Source: Dasypus novemcinctus
Taxonomy: Eukaryota; Chordata; Mammalia; Cingulata; Dasypodidae
Direction: 5' to 3'
Assembly (NCBI RefSeq): GCF_030445035.2
Contig: NC_080695.1
Coordinates: 54,639,954 to 54,703,953, forward strand
DNA: 64,000 nucleotides
The notes beneath the pieces are model-generated. The model made no database searches. It had not been told where the DNA came from and saw nothing but the letters and a program-made list of their open reading frames with translations. Position 1 is the first letter of the stretch. Every line of letters starts with the position of its first letter. A program made the position numbers and the translations under genes. Below are positions 1-54,300 of this stretch, in pieces.

Positions 1-267
1 CTGATCACTACAATGATACTAATAGTTTCATTTTAATTGTAAATCATCCGTTATGTGAATGCCACTTGCTTATATAAATAAACTGAGGTTGAAACTACAT
101 AAAATGTAAAAATCCTTAAAAGCAAATGTTCTGACTTATTTTGTATTATTTTACTAAAAAGCAGACTGCTCTTCTTATTCCTCTTTGGATGCCACTCTGG
201 TGTCCAGCTACACTGTTCCTTCAGTCGTTAAACAAGTTGAAAAATCTCATTTACTAATTGATAGTAA

Positions 268-41927
<41,660 letters not shown>

Positions 41928-43064
41928 TGGGAAGACAGTAGATGAGTCTGGTTAAGCGAGGTCAGACATCCACCAGAATCAACTCAGCCTCAGGCATCCA
42001 AAGCCACACCATAGGCGGTGGTGATGCAACTGGGGGCTTACTCTGAGGAAACCTAGGAAATCTCGGTGCGCTAGGAAGTGAATCCTGCAGGACAGCTGCA
42101 CTCAGGGAAACGCCCAACAACATGGCCTGCAACCCCAGGGTCAAGGGTGAAAGAAAGGAAGCTCACCGCCTGAACACGGAGATTGTCTTTCTGGCACAGA
42201 ACAGCTGCAAATGTGTCAGGAGGTTAGCTGCAGAAAGAAATCGGGGTGCTGCGGAGCACAGAGTGATTTGGAACTCCATTCCACCTGACCCTGTGTGTAC
42301 AATCCAGGAAAAATCAAACCCCGCTCAGAAACAGAGAAAACTGGGGCCGCGAAGAAATCACAGCCAAGGAAGATTTGATGCATTCAGATTCTCGTGTTAC
42401 ACTTGTTGCTTGGCAACAGTACTGGTTGGGCTGACCAGTAAGTACAAAAAGGCTATGTGATATGAATTTCAGAAATGGACTGAAAACGGAGAGCTATGTA
42501 ACAGATACACTACATTGGAAGAACTTCTGAAATGAAGGGAAAAAAGACCACCTCATCATCCCTACTCCTCCTTCCCTCCCCATCCATTTCTCCTTTTACC
42601 CAATCTAGTAAATTAGTCTTCTTTCAAATTCACTTTTATTTCAGTCCTTATTATTTCATGTACTTCCGTCTTGATGCTGTCAAAAACTTACATTCAGAGT
42701 ATAAGAGAAATTTCTCCAAAACCACTGATAAGTTGGAAAATTCAAGGATTGTTTAAAGGTCTGATGATCACATACAAAATGTAATTCTGGTTATTTACGT
42801 CATTTCTTTGATTCTATCATGTGCAGTTTCCCAAAATTGTCACTGTGCATTCAAAAGTAATGAATCTAACAGGTATTTGATTTAATGTACACTCCCTTTT
42901 GCTTATAGTGTACATTTTGGGGGGGGGGGTGTCATTCAGATTTTCTCTCTTCTGTGATTGCTGTAGTTCCTTTCATAGAAAGTAGCCAATCCAATTGTAA
43001 TCTTTTACCTTTTTAAAAACCAGGATAGAGTATCAGAGTTTTACATTGTTGATGACAGATTAAC

Positions 43065-43070
43065 AATAAA
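43065..43070 (+). terminator. SMG1: Possible proximal SMG1 poly(A) signal
   Basis: AATAAA followed within 40 bases by a G/T-rich stretch (GTGATGTTCTGGTGGAGG), which fits a downstream element. Would give a 3' UTR of about 1.2 kb. Confidence 0.45.
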
Positions 43071-46000
43071 GTGATGTTCTGGTGGAGGTAGAGTGAAATG
43101 TTTTTTTTAATTCAGTTTTCATATTTGTAGATACTTTTAATTTACAAAATGTAAATTAAAAGTGCTTTTGTTCACCTGGCATTTTAGGACATGTATATGG
43201 AATATCAGCAAAAGTGAGAACCACCACCATCTTTTAAGTTCAGTTATTAAAGTAGTCTGTGAGGTACTTCACTTTTTGCACATTTTTAATAGTTTGCTAT
43301 TCAGTAATACATTATAATGAATTCATGATCAAGGGTTTCCTTAAATTTAGCATTGCATTTCACTACCAACTGTATAAGCTAAATTGTTGATCCAAAATAA
43401 TTCTGGCTAAAATAGAATTCTTCTAATCATGTATTAACACAATGTAGAACATGATTAAAATCTTAACTGTTCTAGTACATTTTTTCCTGTGTTTTAGAGA
43501 TTAGGTCAGTAGTCACTTTCTAGTTACCAGTCTTCATAAACAAATTTGAAAAGTATTAAGGAAAAATTCCACATAGCTCCTGGCCTTTTCTGTGTTCTGA
43601 TTGCCACACTAATCTATAACCTTTACCCATGAGGTAATGCATTTCAGTATCAGTGCTTTCTTAATACTTTTAAGTATTGCAAGAGAGGTGGTGGTATTTT
43701 TTAATACCTGTGTGTCTAATAGCAAGTTAAGGAACCTGTTGCATCAAATTTTATTGTCTTTATTTTGAACCTTATTTTCACAAAACAACCTAGCTGGAAT
43801 AATGATGTCATATTGTGTTTTGCACGTTGCTTTTTTCCCTTGAGGTTGTGGGAGCTATTGCATTCATCACTCAATTACCTCTGCTCAGTCTCTCAGTCTT
43901 TTTCAGCAACATTATTGTCACAAGAAAGAACCTTTATCACAATGATAAAACCAATTCTCATTAGTTTGTTCTTTGTAGGTAGTATTCAGAAATGCTTCCT
44001 CTTTGGTAAAGAAGATAAATGAAATAGGTGAATTTTATTACCTGTGAGAAAATGGTCTTCAGAGAACAGCGTGGCATATACAGTGCATGTTTCGTTATGG
44101 GGCAGGTATGAGAAACTGATAACTTCAAAGCTTGTTACTTACAGCACTCTGAACAAGCCTCTAGTCTGCGCAGTTTGTTTCCTCTGGAATGTCATTCTGC
44201 AAGGTAGCCTTGCTGTTGTAGACTATTGTAAGAGAACTCAGCAGTTAGAGATTTAATCAGAGAAAAGGCCCTGGTGATAGAGCAGATTGAGAAGACAGGG
44301 CTATATTTTGCAGATTATCTTGTAAAATAATGTAAAGTTGGAGTGCTGTAGTTAGGAAGTCATAACTTTTTGAAGACACAAAATACCTGTGGAAAACCAG
44401 GGATCCTCTTCTCTCCTTTCCCTTTCTAAGATTCAGGGGGTACAGAATAACTGTCAAATAACCTCTTTTCTATTGAAAGTACCCTTGGAAATTGAAGTTT
44501 TTCTTTAGGATTTTGTTGTCTTTAATTTGCTAGAATTGCTTAATTTTTAATGATTTCTCTACAGAGCTGTGGGAGCTTAGTAGCTTATGGAGCTGTCTGT
44601 ATTTTTCTTTGGTGTGTCTTGCTGTGTCTCATTCTGGTCATGAGATAAGATTCTTTTGTGTCTGATACTTGTGGTGAGTTGTTTTTGAGATAGGTGAGAT
44701 TTCTGTATGAGAACAGATAATCAGGCTCTTGATCCCTAAATGGCTTTTTTAGGCCCAAACTCCAGGTTCAGGGTTAGGGTTTGTAATACAAAGAAGAACT
44801 TCCATCTGCCCTTAACACTTGCCTCTATTACCTAAGCTTAGTAAGTAGTTTTCTTAATTGTTCAATGTTTGGTTTTATCTGCATTGTTTTTTGTTTTTTA
44901 ATTGTGGTTGTTCTCATGTGTGAAATTTAAGGAAAGAGCCATTAAAAAACGCTGAGCAGGGCAATGCAAGTACAGCCAAATATTAAGAGTTGATGTGCAA
45001 TCTTAGGGCCTTTTTAATCTGGAGTGTTATAGGCAGTACTTTAAATTGTAAAGTCTTCCTGGCCTATTTTCCTCCACATTTTTGTAATTACTCCAGGGGG
45101 CTTACTTGTTTTGGCAGTACTAAAATCAAAGGAGCTGGTTCCTCTTCCTTTCTCCTGATTCTTTTCATATTAAAGAAAGCATAGATAATTAGCCTGTTGA
45201 TCCTATTCATATACATCAAAGATAAACTAATGCTTTACTATTATCCCATTTAAGTATCGTTTACATAAAATTTAGAGTTTGAAAACCAGTTTCTTGCAAT
45301 TCTCTATCTTTTGGACTTATAAAATGCCAAGAATTTGGAAGTAGGACTTTTCATTCCTTAAATCAAGGAGGTAGAATATATTAATATTAGGGTCACTTCA
45401 AGAAGGTGAATTTTTTTCAGTATTTTGTTTATATTGGAAAGGATCCTCCTTTGAGGAAAAACTAGTATCACAAAATTTTCCAAACGTTGGGAGGGGGAAA
45501 TTCACTGTGTGTATGAAACTGAGGGTTTGCTGCAGTTTTCCTGCTTTTTAGGCCTGGGTAAAATATCACGAACCCTTACACAAGGGCAAATTGACTCCAG
45601 TTGAGAGAAGCTTCATATAATCAAGGGTTAGTTGTACAACATGAACCACTTAGGGTCTCTTGCTTTCCATGAGAATTCAGGTGGTATTACTAGGGAAAAG
45701 CTGTTGTGCTAATGTAAAAATGCCATAGTTAACTTGACTTTTGAAGATGGTAAATTTAAGGAATTGCATGTTATTCTGAAATGCAGACTTGTAGAGCTTT
45801 TCTTTCAAAACAGGCTGATTAAATATATTGTTTTGGGTTTTTTCCTTTGCTGACAGTCAAAGTTTCATTTCCTGTTTAAAATTCTTTGCTTTGGTTTAAA
45901 TTTCCCTTATATTTCCACCTGTAATGTCAGTGGCAATATACTTCATTTACTTTTGTTAATTTACTTTTTTACCCTTATTCTGAGAGCAAATTGAGTTGAA

Positions 46001-46240
46001 CTAAATCTTCCTTGTCCTAGTAACATTGTATAAATAAAAGTGGCTTCTCTGTACAAAAGGTTGTAATGCCTCCTGATGGATATAATTTTGTGATTGTATT
46101 TTAAGATTAAAAGTTGAATAAATCACACCAGCTTCCTGAAATGTTCATAATGCATCTTTTGGAAAACAAAAATACATGCCTACTTTGTGCATATTTGCAT
46201 TAACATGGCAAAGATTGTATGAAATATGTTTTTCAAAAAA

Positions 46241-46246
46241 AATAAA
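46241..46246 (+). terminator. SMG1: Probable distal SMG1 poly(A) signal
   Basis: AATAAA in AAAAAAAATAAAGGTTCAG. Another AATAAA at 46033-46038 could be used instead. The total 3' UTR length would be close to that of the human mRNA as I recall it. Confidence 0.6.
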
Positions 46247-46269
46247 GGTTCAGTCTCAAAAGATGTAGC

Positions 46270-47635
46270 ATTTAAGATCTGCATTTATTGATCAAAATAG
46301 ATTACAGGAAACAATTTTGGAGCATGAGTATCCTTTTATTTTTTTACTACTAATACCTCTAATATTTAAAAGGCTTAATTCTCATTTTTTTAACCCTCAG
46401 TTCTAGAGTATTTTTGGACAGCAGTGGGAATTTTACTAAAGTTCTTAGTTTCAATAAAGCCAGCTTTTCTTTTAAGCATCACAGACCATGGCATAAAAGA
46501 AGAAATGAATAATCCCTGGGGTGTGAAAGTTCTGAAGAAAAATACAATGAAAATGTCCAACTTATTTTTGAATTTTTTGAATAACAAATACTTCTAAAAC
46601 CTGTTCTGAGCTTCTGGTTCTCCCCGCCCCCCTTCCCTTTTTAACCTACCTCAATTTCACAAGCTGGTATTTGAAGTCTTCTTTCTTAAACTGTACACAG
46701 GTAACTAGTGAAAACCATAAGCATTCTGTAGCAATAGCTGATTCCCGTCACAGAAATGTCATTTTTAAGGCCTAATGAGAATTCGGTGCCCTCTACTTTA
46801 GAGGTGGATGATAGTGCCTACAGAAAGAGTGTGTCCTCATTGCTGAATATGTGCACTCATGTGAATCGCTGCTGATTATTTGGGTCCTTTTGTTTTTCTT
46901 TTGAAGAAGGGGAGTAGGGTCTGCTCTTCAAATTCTATAGCTTTAAAAAAAAAAACCAGAATGGGGTCTCTCTATATCAACTGTCTGCATCCTTTAACCT
47001 ACGCAACCTATTTTGCCCCCAGCATTTTGCAAAATAATACCTCACTGGAGTCTTCCTTTTCTCTTTTGCAAAGGCTTTTTTTCAAAAAACTTAAAGTGTG
47101 TCTACCTTATCCCAAATGCATTAGGGCTGAGTAGTTATTTGATGAGTGTTTTTAAAGTAAATTTAAATTCGATGGCACAAAATAGATGACTATAAAATGA
47201 TAAAAAGCTGTAAGTTAAAAACTATGGTTAACTTACCTGAAACAAACATCTGACCAGGCCAACATTTGGCATGATTTTTGTTTGTATTGCATAACGAAAA
47301 TCAAAGCACTTATTGCATCTTGAAATCCTGGATAGAAAATATTTTAAAACTGTCTCAATATTTTTCATTTAGTTTCTTAATTGTTTATAAATGCTGGTTA
47401 ACATCTTTTCTTAGCATGACCTCCTGTCAACACCAGTCCCTTTTTGGAGAGGAAGTTCTAAGAAGTAACTGAAAAGCCTCACAAAGAAGTTTCCGAAAGA
47501 TCCCAACCAAGGAAGCCAACTTTTTAAGTCTAGCGTTTTTCACACGTTCTCAGGAAATATGCCTAGATCCCCTTCCTGCCCCCTGCCCGGGACTAAAAGC
47601 AGAAGAATTGCAATAAAATCTAAACATCTTTTCCC
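46270..47635. other. SMG1-ARL6IP1 intergenic stretch
   Basis: About 1.4 kb without recognised genes or clear repeats; base composition rises in G and C toward 47,600. Confidence 0.55.
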
Positions 47636-48229
47636 TTGACCCCGAAACCTCATGAGATAGGCACGAGTCTGAGTCTGATATCTGGACTAAAATGCCGTGA
47701 CCCGGGAAGGGCGGCCGGGATAGGGATTAAAAGGAAGGCATGGCCGCCCAGGGCACAAGGAGGGCGAGGGGCATTGGCGTGGTCGGGAAGGGGACCTCAG
47801 CCGGCCTTCCCAACCACGATGAGGTTAAACGCCACATCCCTTGTCCCCCTCCGCCTGACACTACTGCGCAGCCTCTTCCGAGCCCTAAATTTTCCAGAGA
47901 GGCTCCTTGGCCGCTTTAAGGCCCAACGGAAGAAGGTCCGAGAGCTGTCCGGGCGGCCAAGCCTGGCGGTACCGAGGCTGGTAGACCAAGCCCGGGGCAG
48001 TGGCGGTTCAACCGCTTGCGAAAGCCTGGGGCGGGCGTCGCACCTTCCCTGGGCGCTGATTGGCTTTTCCCCGTCCCCGCCCCCTCTGCTCGGAGCGGCG
48101 TCTGTCTCCTTTCGCCTCGTTTTCAAGCCATGCGCTGTGCAGCGGTTGGTCCGGCCACCCTTAAGCTTGAGCTCGATCCGCCCAATGAGGAGCGAGCTTC
48201 GCGGGGTCTGTCGGGAAAGGCGGCAGGCC

Positions 48230-48236
48230 TATATAA
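48230..48236 (+). promoter_or_regulatory. ARL6IP1: TATA box of ARL6IP1
   Basis: CTATATAAGC in an otherwise GC-rich setting, 114 bases before the ATG. Transcription would start near 48,260, giving a 5' UTR of about 80 bases. Confidence 0.8.
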
Positions 48237-48343
48237 GCGGCCTGCGGGGCGTACCCTCCCGCCGGGGGTCGCCGTGAGGGTTTCGAAGGCGTAGGTGTAG
48301 GTTGCAAGGAGGTTTGCGCTCGCTCAGGAGGCCTGCGGCGACA

Positions 48344-48379
48344 ATGGCGGAGGGAGATAATCGCAGCACCAACCTGCTG
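48344..48379 (+). CDS. ARL6IP1: ARL6IP1 exon 1 (coding part)
   Basis: MAEGDNRSTNLL, 12 codons, donor CTG|gtgagt. The ATG lies in GCGACAATGG, with A at -3 and G at +4. Confidence 0.95.
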
Positions 48380-51300
48380 GTGAGTTCCGGTGGTCTCCGA
48401 TCTTGGACGGGCCCAAGGGGGTGGCCGCCGCGGATTCGTTCCTGTTACCCGCAGCCGGCCCGGCCCTCTTCTCCAGGCTCCCAGGAGCAAGCGACGACGC
48501 CTGCCCTTCGGGTTTCTTGGGTGGCTCCTGGGTGACGGTCACTAACATCCCCTGAGGAAGGTGCGCCATGGGGCGAGGAGGGCGTTTGATTAGTCACCGC
48601 GAATGGAGGATGGGGAAGAAATGGGGGAAGGGGGTGGGGCGTAGAGAAGCTGGGGTGCAGCCTGGGGCAAAGGCCTGAAGAGCGCTGTGGGAATTTAGGC
48701 TTCAGAGGTATCTGGGTTTCCCCCTCTTTGATCTTAACCGGGATGTGCCTTCATTCTTTTCCCCAGTACTCGGAGCACGCTTGCCGAGTCAGAGGGCTAC
48801 TGCCGAGAGTTTCTGTTAAAGCTGGCACAACTTAAAACGGCCGGGAAGCTGCGAGGTCACCGCAGGGAACTGGCAGTGGGGTCGAGCTAGAGGAACCATG
48901 GGAGGTCCAGGGATTTGAAAGTCTGGGGTTCACAGGGTGACCGGAGACAACTTGAGAATAAGCAGGGACCTGAAGATACTGCAATGGGGTCTATCACAGG
49001 CGCACACGTTTAAGTGCACAAACTAGGCAGTAAGAAGAGAGACAAATCCTTGCATTTTTTTTTTTCCTCCTGACTTCTCTTCCCCAGCTGCAATGTAAAG
49101 AAAAAAACAGAGAATTCAATCTTGGGCTTTTGAATTCCCAAGGGTCCAGGTGCTAACGAATTAAGTAACTTAACAGGATATTTTGATTAATAGGTTTTTC
49201 ATCCCTACACAACTTGTCTATAGTTAGTCCCTAACTGGCAGTATATTTTAAGGAGAGCCTTTGGATTTCCTGGGTTCAAATCTATTAACCTTTGTGCATC
49301 CCAATTTACTCATCTGTAAAATGGGAATAGGTAAGCACACCCTTTTAGGGTTGTTGGGAGGATTGATTGAAGAATGACCATATAAAAATGCTTAGCACCA
49401 TTTCTAGCACATAATATTTAACTAGTATTCAGCAGAGGTTATAAAGTCAGAAATACTGAGATCCCTAAGTCATCAGTGAGGCAAAGAGAGCATCTTTATT
49501 AAGAATAAGTAACATTGGCCTCTGACATTTACTTATTTCCCAGTAATGACATGTATTGGGACATCTGGTTTCTTGTTCCAATTTTTTTTCCCTTTGCCAA
49601 AATCAGCATCAGGGCCTTTTGCCACAATAGTTCATCCTAGAGGTGTATTTTCATCTGATGGTCAGATTTATAGAGAAATTGGGAGTCTAACCAGAATGTC
49701 CAGATAAATGATAAGAAACAGTGATTGAAGAGATATATTGAGCTTAAAATACCACAAATTTGGTGAAAATAGTTTTACTTGATTGTGAAATGATGCCAAC
49801 ATCTAAGTGAATCTATTACACAAAGAGCTATTTTAGAAGTTGAATGTGGTTCTGGGAGCCTTTGCTAATGGATTCAGAAGTAAGGGATTAAATCAATGAA
49901 ATGACAAAAACAACAGATCAATTTTAACCACCTGAAAGGAGCAAACTTAAAGCGAACTATTCATATAATAAAAACTCTTGGTGCTGCCACTTGATAGTGC
50001 ATGACTTTGGACTTTGCTAGCCATTCTGAGCTCACAGTCTTTTATTGTGAATTAGGTCTAATTATCCCTGCCGCCAAGACTCTGTAGGGATTTTGTTACA
50101 TCACGAATGAAAAGTATTAGCCCAATGCTTGGACCTGGACAGCAACCCTTAAATGATCATTTTTTCTCACATTGGTTTGCTTCTGTGATACTATAATTGC
50201 AGAGATTTTCAGAAACTATGGTGACTTGATTTAGATGGATTGTATGATTTATGAATACATTTCAATAAAATTGATAAAAGAAAAAAAAGACTTGGTAAAA
50301 ACAGGTATTTTACATATTTGGAACTTTGGAAGAATTCAACTCTAGGAACCCCTGAAATGGTAAAATGAACACTTTCGATGTTACTCCCATGTAGGCTGCA
50401 GAGACTGCAAGTCTGGAGGAACAGCTGCAAGGATGGGGAGAAGTGATGCTGCTGGCCGATAAAGTCCTCCGATGGGAAAGAGCCTGGTTTCCACCTGCCA
50501 TCATGGGTGCAGTTTCTTTGGTGTTTCTGTAAGTGGGCTTTTATTAATAAGGGCTCAGGTAATCCATGGCCTCCATTTATGAAAGTTCCTTAAATCTTTT
50601 GTAATGTATAATCTGTAAAGAATGCCTTTTCTTGAGCAGTTTGCCTAGTTTTCAGAATTTGTAATGCTTACGTAAACTTGGTAATTTAATACAGTTGAAT
50701 AAATTAGTGGCTCTCAAACTTTTTGGCCTCAGAACCCTTTTCACACTTAAAACCTGTCGATTCCCCGTGGAGCTTTTGTCTGTTAGCATTTATTACTGTG
50801 TTAGGAATTAGGACAAATTTTAAAAGAGAAACACAAGCGCATATTCCATTAGCTATTGTGGTGACAATGTCTTCATGTCATGAAGCCTCTGGAAACTTCG
50901 TTCTTGAGAATTAGAATGAAAAAGATAAGTAACATCTTTGAGAAACAGTAGACTAAGTGAATCTTTAGAAATCTTCAGCTAGGTATTATTTTAGAAAAAA
51001 AGAAAATAATGTTGGCAAGGATGCAGAGAAATTGGAGCCTTTGTACATTGTTGGTAGGAAATGAAACAGAATTACCATCTGAATGGGCAATTCCACTTCT
51101 AGGTATATATCTAAAAGAACTGAAGGCAGGGACCTCAACAGGTAGTTGCATACCATTATTTATAGCAGCAGCATTCACAATAGCCAAAAGGTGGGGAAAA
51201 AAACAAATGTCTATCAACAGATGACCAGATAAACAAAATGTGGTACATACACTGAACTGACTGTTTTTTAGCTGTAAAAAGTAATGAAGTTCTGATACAT

Positions 51301-54300
51301 GTAACAATGCGACAAGGTGGAAGAACCTTGAAATCATGCCAAGTGAAGTAAGCCAGAGGCAAAAGGACGAATATTATTCTACTTATAGGAAATCTAGAAT
51401 AGGCAAATTTATAGAGATTGAAATTAGATTAGAGGTTACCAGAGGCTGAGGGAAGAAGAAAATGGGAAGTTGCTTAAAGGTTACAATGTTTCTGTTTAGG
51501 GTGATGGAAAAGGTTTGGTAATAGGTGGTAATGGTGGTAGCACAGCTTTATGAATGTAATTAATACCACTGAAATGAACGCTTAAAACTGGTTAAAATGG
51601 GAATGTTTGCAGTGTGTGTGTTCGTGTGTGTGTGTGTGTGTGTGTGTATATACATATATATCAAAAAGAATAATAATAACTTTTTAGAAACTTAATTTTT
51701 TTTTTTTTAACAGAACTATCTACTATCTGGATCCATCTGTTCTGTCCGGTGTTTCCTGTTTTGTTATGTTTTTATGCTTGGCTGACTACCTTGTTCCCAT
51801 TCTAGCGCCTAGAATTTTTGGCTCCAATACATGGTAGGTGATATAATGATTTGGCAGTCTAATTTCTGAGAAGTTACTGAACCTGATGGCTGTGATTAAT
51901 ATGCTGTAATTAAGTGATGAGAACTGTCTAACCACCAGATCCCTAGAGGTTAGATTTCTTGGCTTCTGTGTGAAGAATTTCATAGCTGATTCTGATATAA
52001 ATAATGAATTTCTAGTACTTGTTTCTCCATAGTTCTTTTATGGTCAACCATTTATTTTGACTTTTAAGATTGATCTAGTGTTTAATGTTGAGAAATTGAG
52101 GCAGTACAGTGCTAATTAGGCAAATGCATATTGCAAGTGCCTCAGAATAGGTTCAAGCTGTTTGTACAAGTGGGCTGTTGTTCATGTATACCTTTCTTTG
52201 AATTAGTTATCTTTGAGGTCCTAAGATAAGAGTTAGGTAGCTAAGGATTATATTACAAGTATTTTAACTTCCCTCTGAAATGTCATATTGCCCACTCTTG
52301 ATCCAAATAACCAACAAAACTGGGTGTTAGAATAGATTGTCCCCCAGCTGCTATTCCCCGTTAGTTATTGATTATAATTTGATTAGTAGTTTGTCTCTCT
52401 CATTTTTTGTTCCCCACATGATAGAAAATGATAAAATCATTCTGTAAAAATAATTTAAAATGTATACCTTATGGATCTTTGAAGACAAATTCATACATTC
52501 TGGGGGAGTTTGCTTACTTATACAATTAAGCATGTTTACTTAATGGTATTCCCCTATAGCAAACTAGATTTGTGTTAGGAACTGTTCTTTGAATTATTTC
52601 TCACTTTCAGTAATGATTTATGCTGCTGTTTTTGGGCAAGTTTGTGACCATCCACTGTAACAAGTTTAACAAATAAAGGGAATCATCCTCTGACCTTGAC
52701 TTTAGTAGCCAGATAACATTCTAATCTAAATTCATAACTCGTGGAGGAAAGTTTTCAGAAAGAAATACTGCTAGCTTCATGCTAATCAGTATGTGACTGT
52801 TACCAGTGATCTTGTGGGAAAGGAAGAAACTGTTGCATAGACACAGTCTAGCCTTGATTTTGAGCAACATATAAGGTCTAATTGTTTGGAAGAATCTCGA
52901 GGCTCAGCAGGAATCCTCCTCCTTACTGTAGCAGTCACTTCAGTTTTATAGGAATGAGAACTAAAGAAAAAAGCAATGCATCTGTCAGGGTAGGGCCTAC
53001 TTTATAATAGCAGTCATTATATTTGTAATTTGTATAGCAAAAACAGTACACAGGCCCTTTTTTTCTTTTAAATCAGAAGAAAAACATTAGAGCTTTCTTG
53101 GATGATCTTTTTGGATTTTTACTGCTGTTTTGTTTGGGATTACATTTTCATTCACTGGGGCTAAATTGATCGAGAAGATCTGAGCTTTTCATTACTGCCT
53201 TGGTATCAACTATATGAAGCCAAGCTGAGGGTATTTATGCTTTGAATGGTAGTTTTTATCTTACCGGTAGTTACTATCTTATCAAAAGAGTGCTGAATGT
53301 GGAAACTTCACACCTTTCTAAGAGTAGTGGAACTCTATGGGCTATAACCCAGTATTCATTAGGGTCTGAAAATTAATATAGGAATAGAGAAATTTGTTTA
53401 TACTCGTATCTGCATGGCCCATTAGAGTCATGAATCTTGTGACTACCATTAATCAAACATAGCTTCAGAGCCATAAATTATCATTACCTTAATAAAAATA
53501 TGTGTACACATACACATTTCTTTATGTATAAACTTATTCCTGTGCTATAAAAGGTGTTTTAATGGTGCTAGATCTTTTTCACCTGAATAAGATAATAGTG
53601 TTTGTTATTTAAATTTTCTTTAGAACAGGGGTTCTTAATAAAGGGGTCTGTGAGCTTGAATTGAAATTCAAAAAAAAAAAAAACATTTTTGTGGGGACAT
53701 GTTGGTGTGGGTGTGATATATTTATTAAATAATACATGGTATAGTGTGAACTTAGTAAGGGGTCCGAGGTTTTCACCTGACTAGCAAAGGGGTTGTGAAA
53801 CAAAAAATATTAAGAACCCCTGCTTTAGAAGATCTTTAAATTTAAGAGTGTTATTTTTCTATTTACTATAGAGATTTGCTTATAGTAAAGGGGAAATTTT
53901 CTTTGTAGGACTACTGAACAGCAGCAAAGATTCCATGAAATTTGCAGCAATCTAGTAAAAACGCGACGCAGAGCTGTGGGCTGGTGGAAACGCCTCTTCA
54001 CACTAAAGGAAGAAAAGCCAAAAATGGTACATCCTTTGCTTTGACTTATTTAACTAATGCATAATTTTAAGATTGAATCAATTTTGATTTCATGGTCGTC
54101 TAGTATAATTTTTGTTTTAATAGTTATCAGTTGATATTTAGCATTGTCGATCGGTTTAACTCTTGAGTACATTCATAAATCTTAATAAAAATTAGATTTG
54201 CATTGAATTTCTTAATTTGTTAGAGCAAAATTTTCCTCCCATTCTTATTTTATTTACTGAAATAAAAGTAAAGGACATATACTTAGAAAGCATCTGTTAT

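Larger units (their letters stand above)
41928..46263 (+). other. SMG1: SMG1 3' UTR
   Basis: About 4.3 kb from the stop codon to the last strong AATAAA. No SINE is seen in it, unlike the introns, which fits a transcribed, constrained region. A Pumilio-like TGTAGATA is at 43126-43133. Short open frames in it carry no recognised protein. The end is inferred from the poly(A) signal, not from transcripts. Confidence 0.75.
47640..48560. promoter_or_regulatory. ARL6IP1: CpG island and promoter of ARL6IP1
   Basis: CpG-dense region with CCCCGCCCCC (GC box, about 48,075), an inverted CCAAT (ATTGG, 48059-48063), a direct CCAAT (48182-48186) and a TATA box just upstream of the expected start. The 213-codon open frame across it is a product of its low stop frequency. 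Confidence 0.85.

Noticed and set aside
47636-48277. A 213-codon open frame upstream of ARL6IP1
   Set aside because: It lies in a CpG island with few stops, crosses the promoter and TATA box, is low-complexity Arg/Pro/Ser-rich, and resembles no family.
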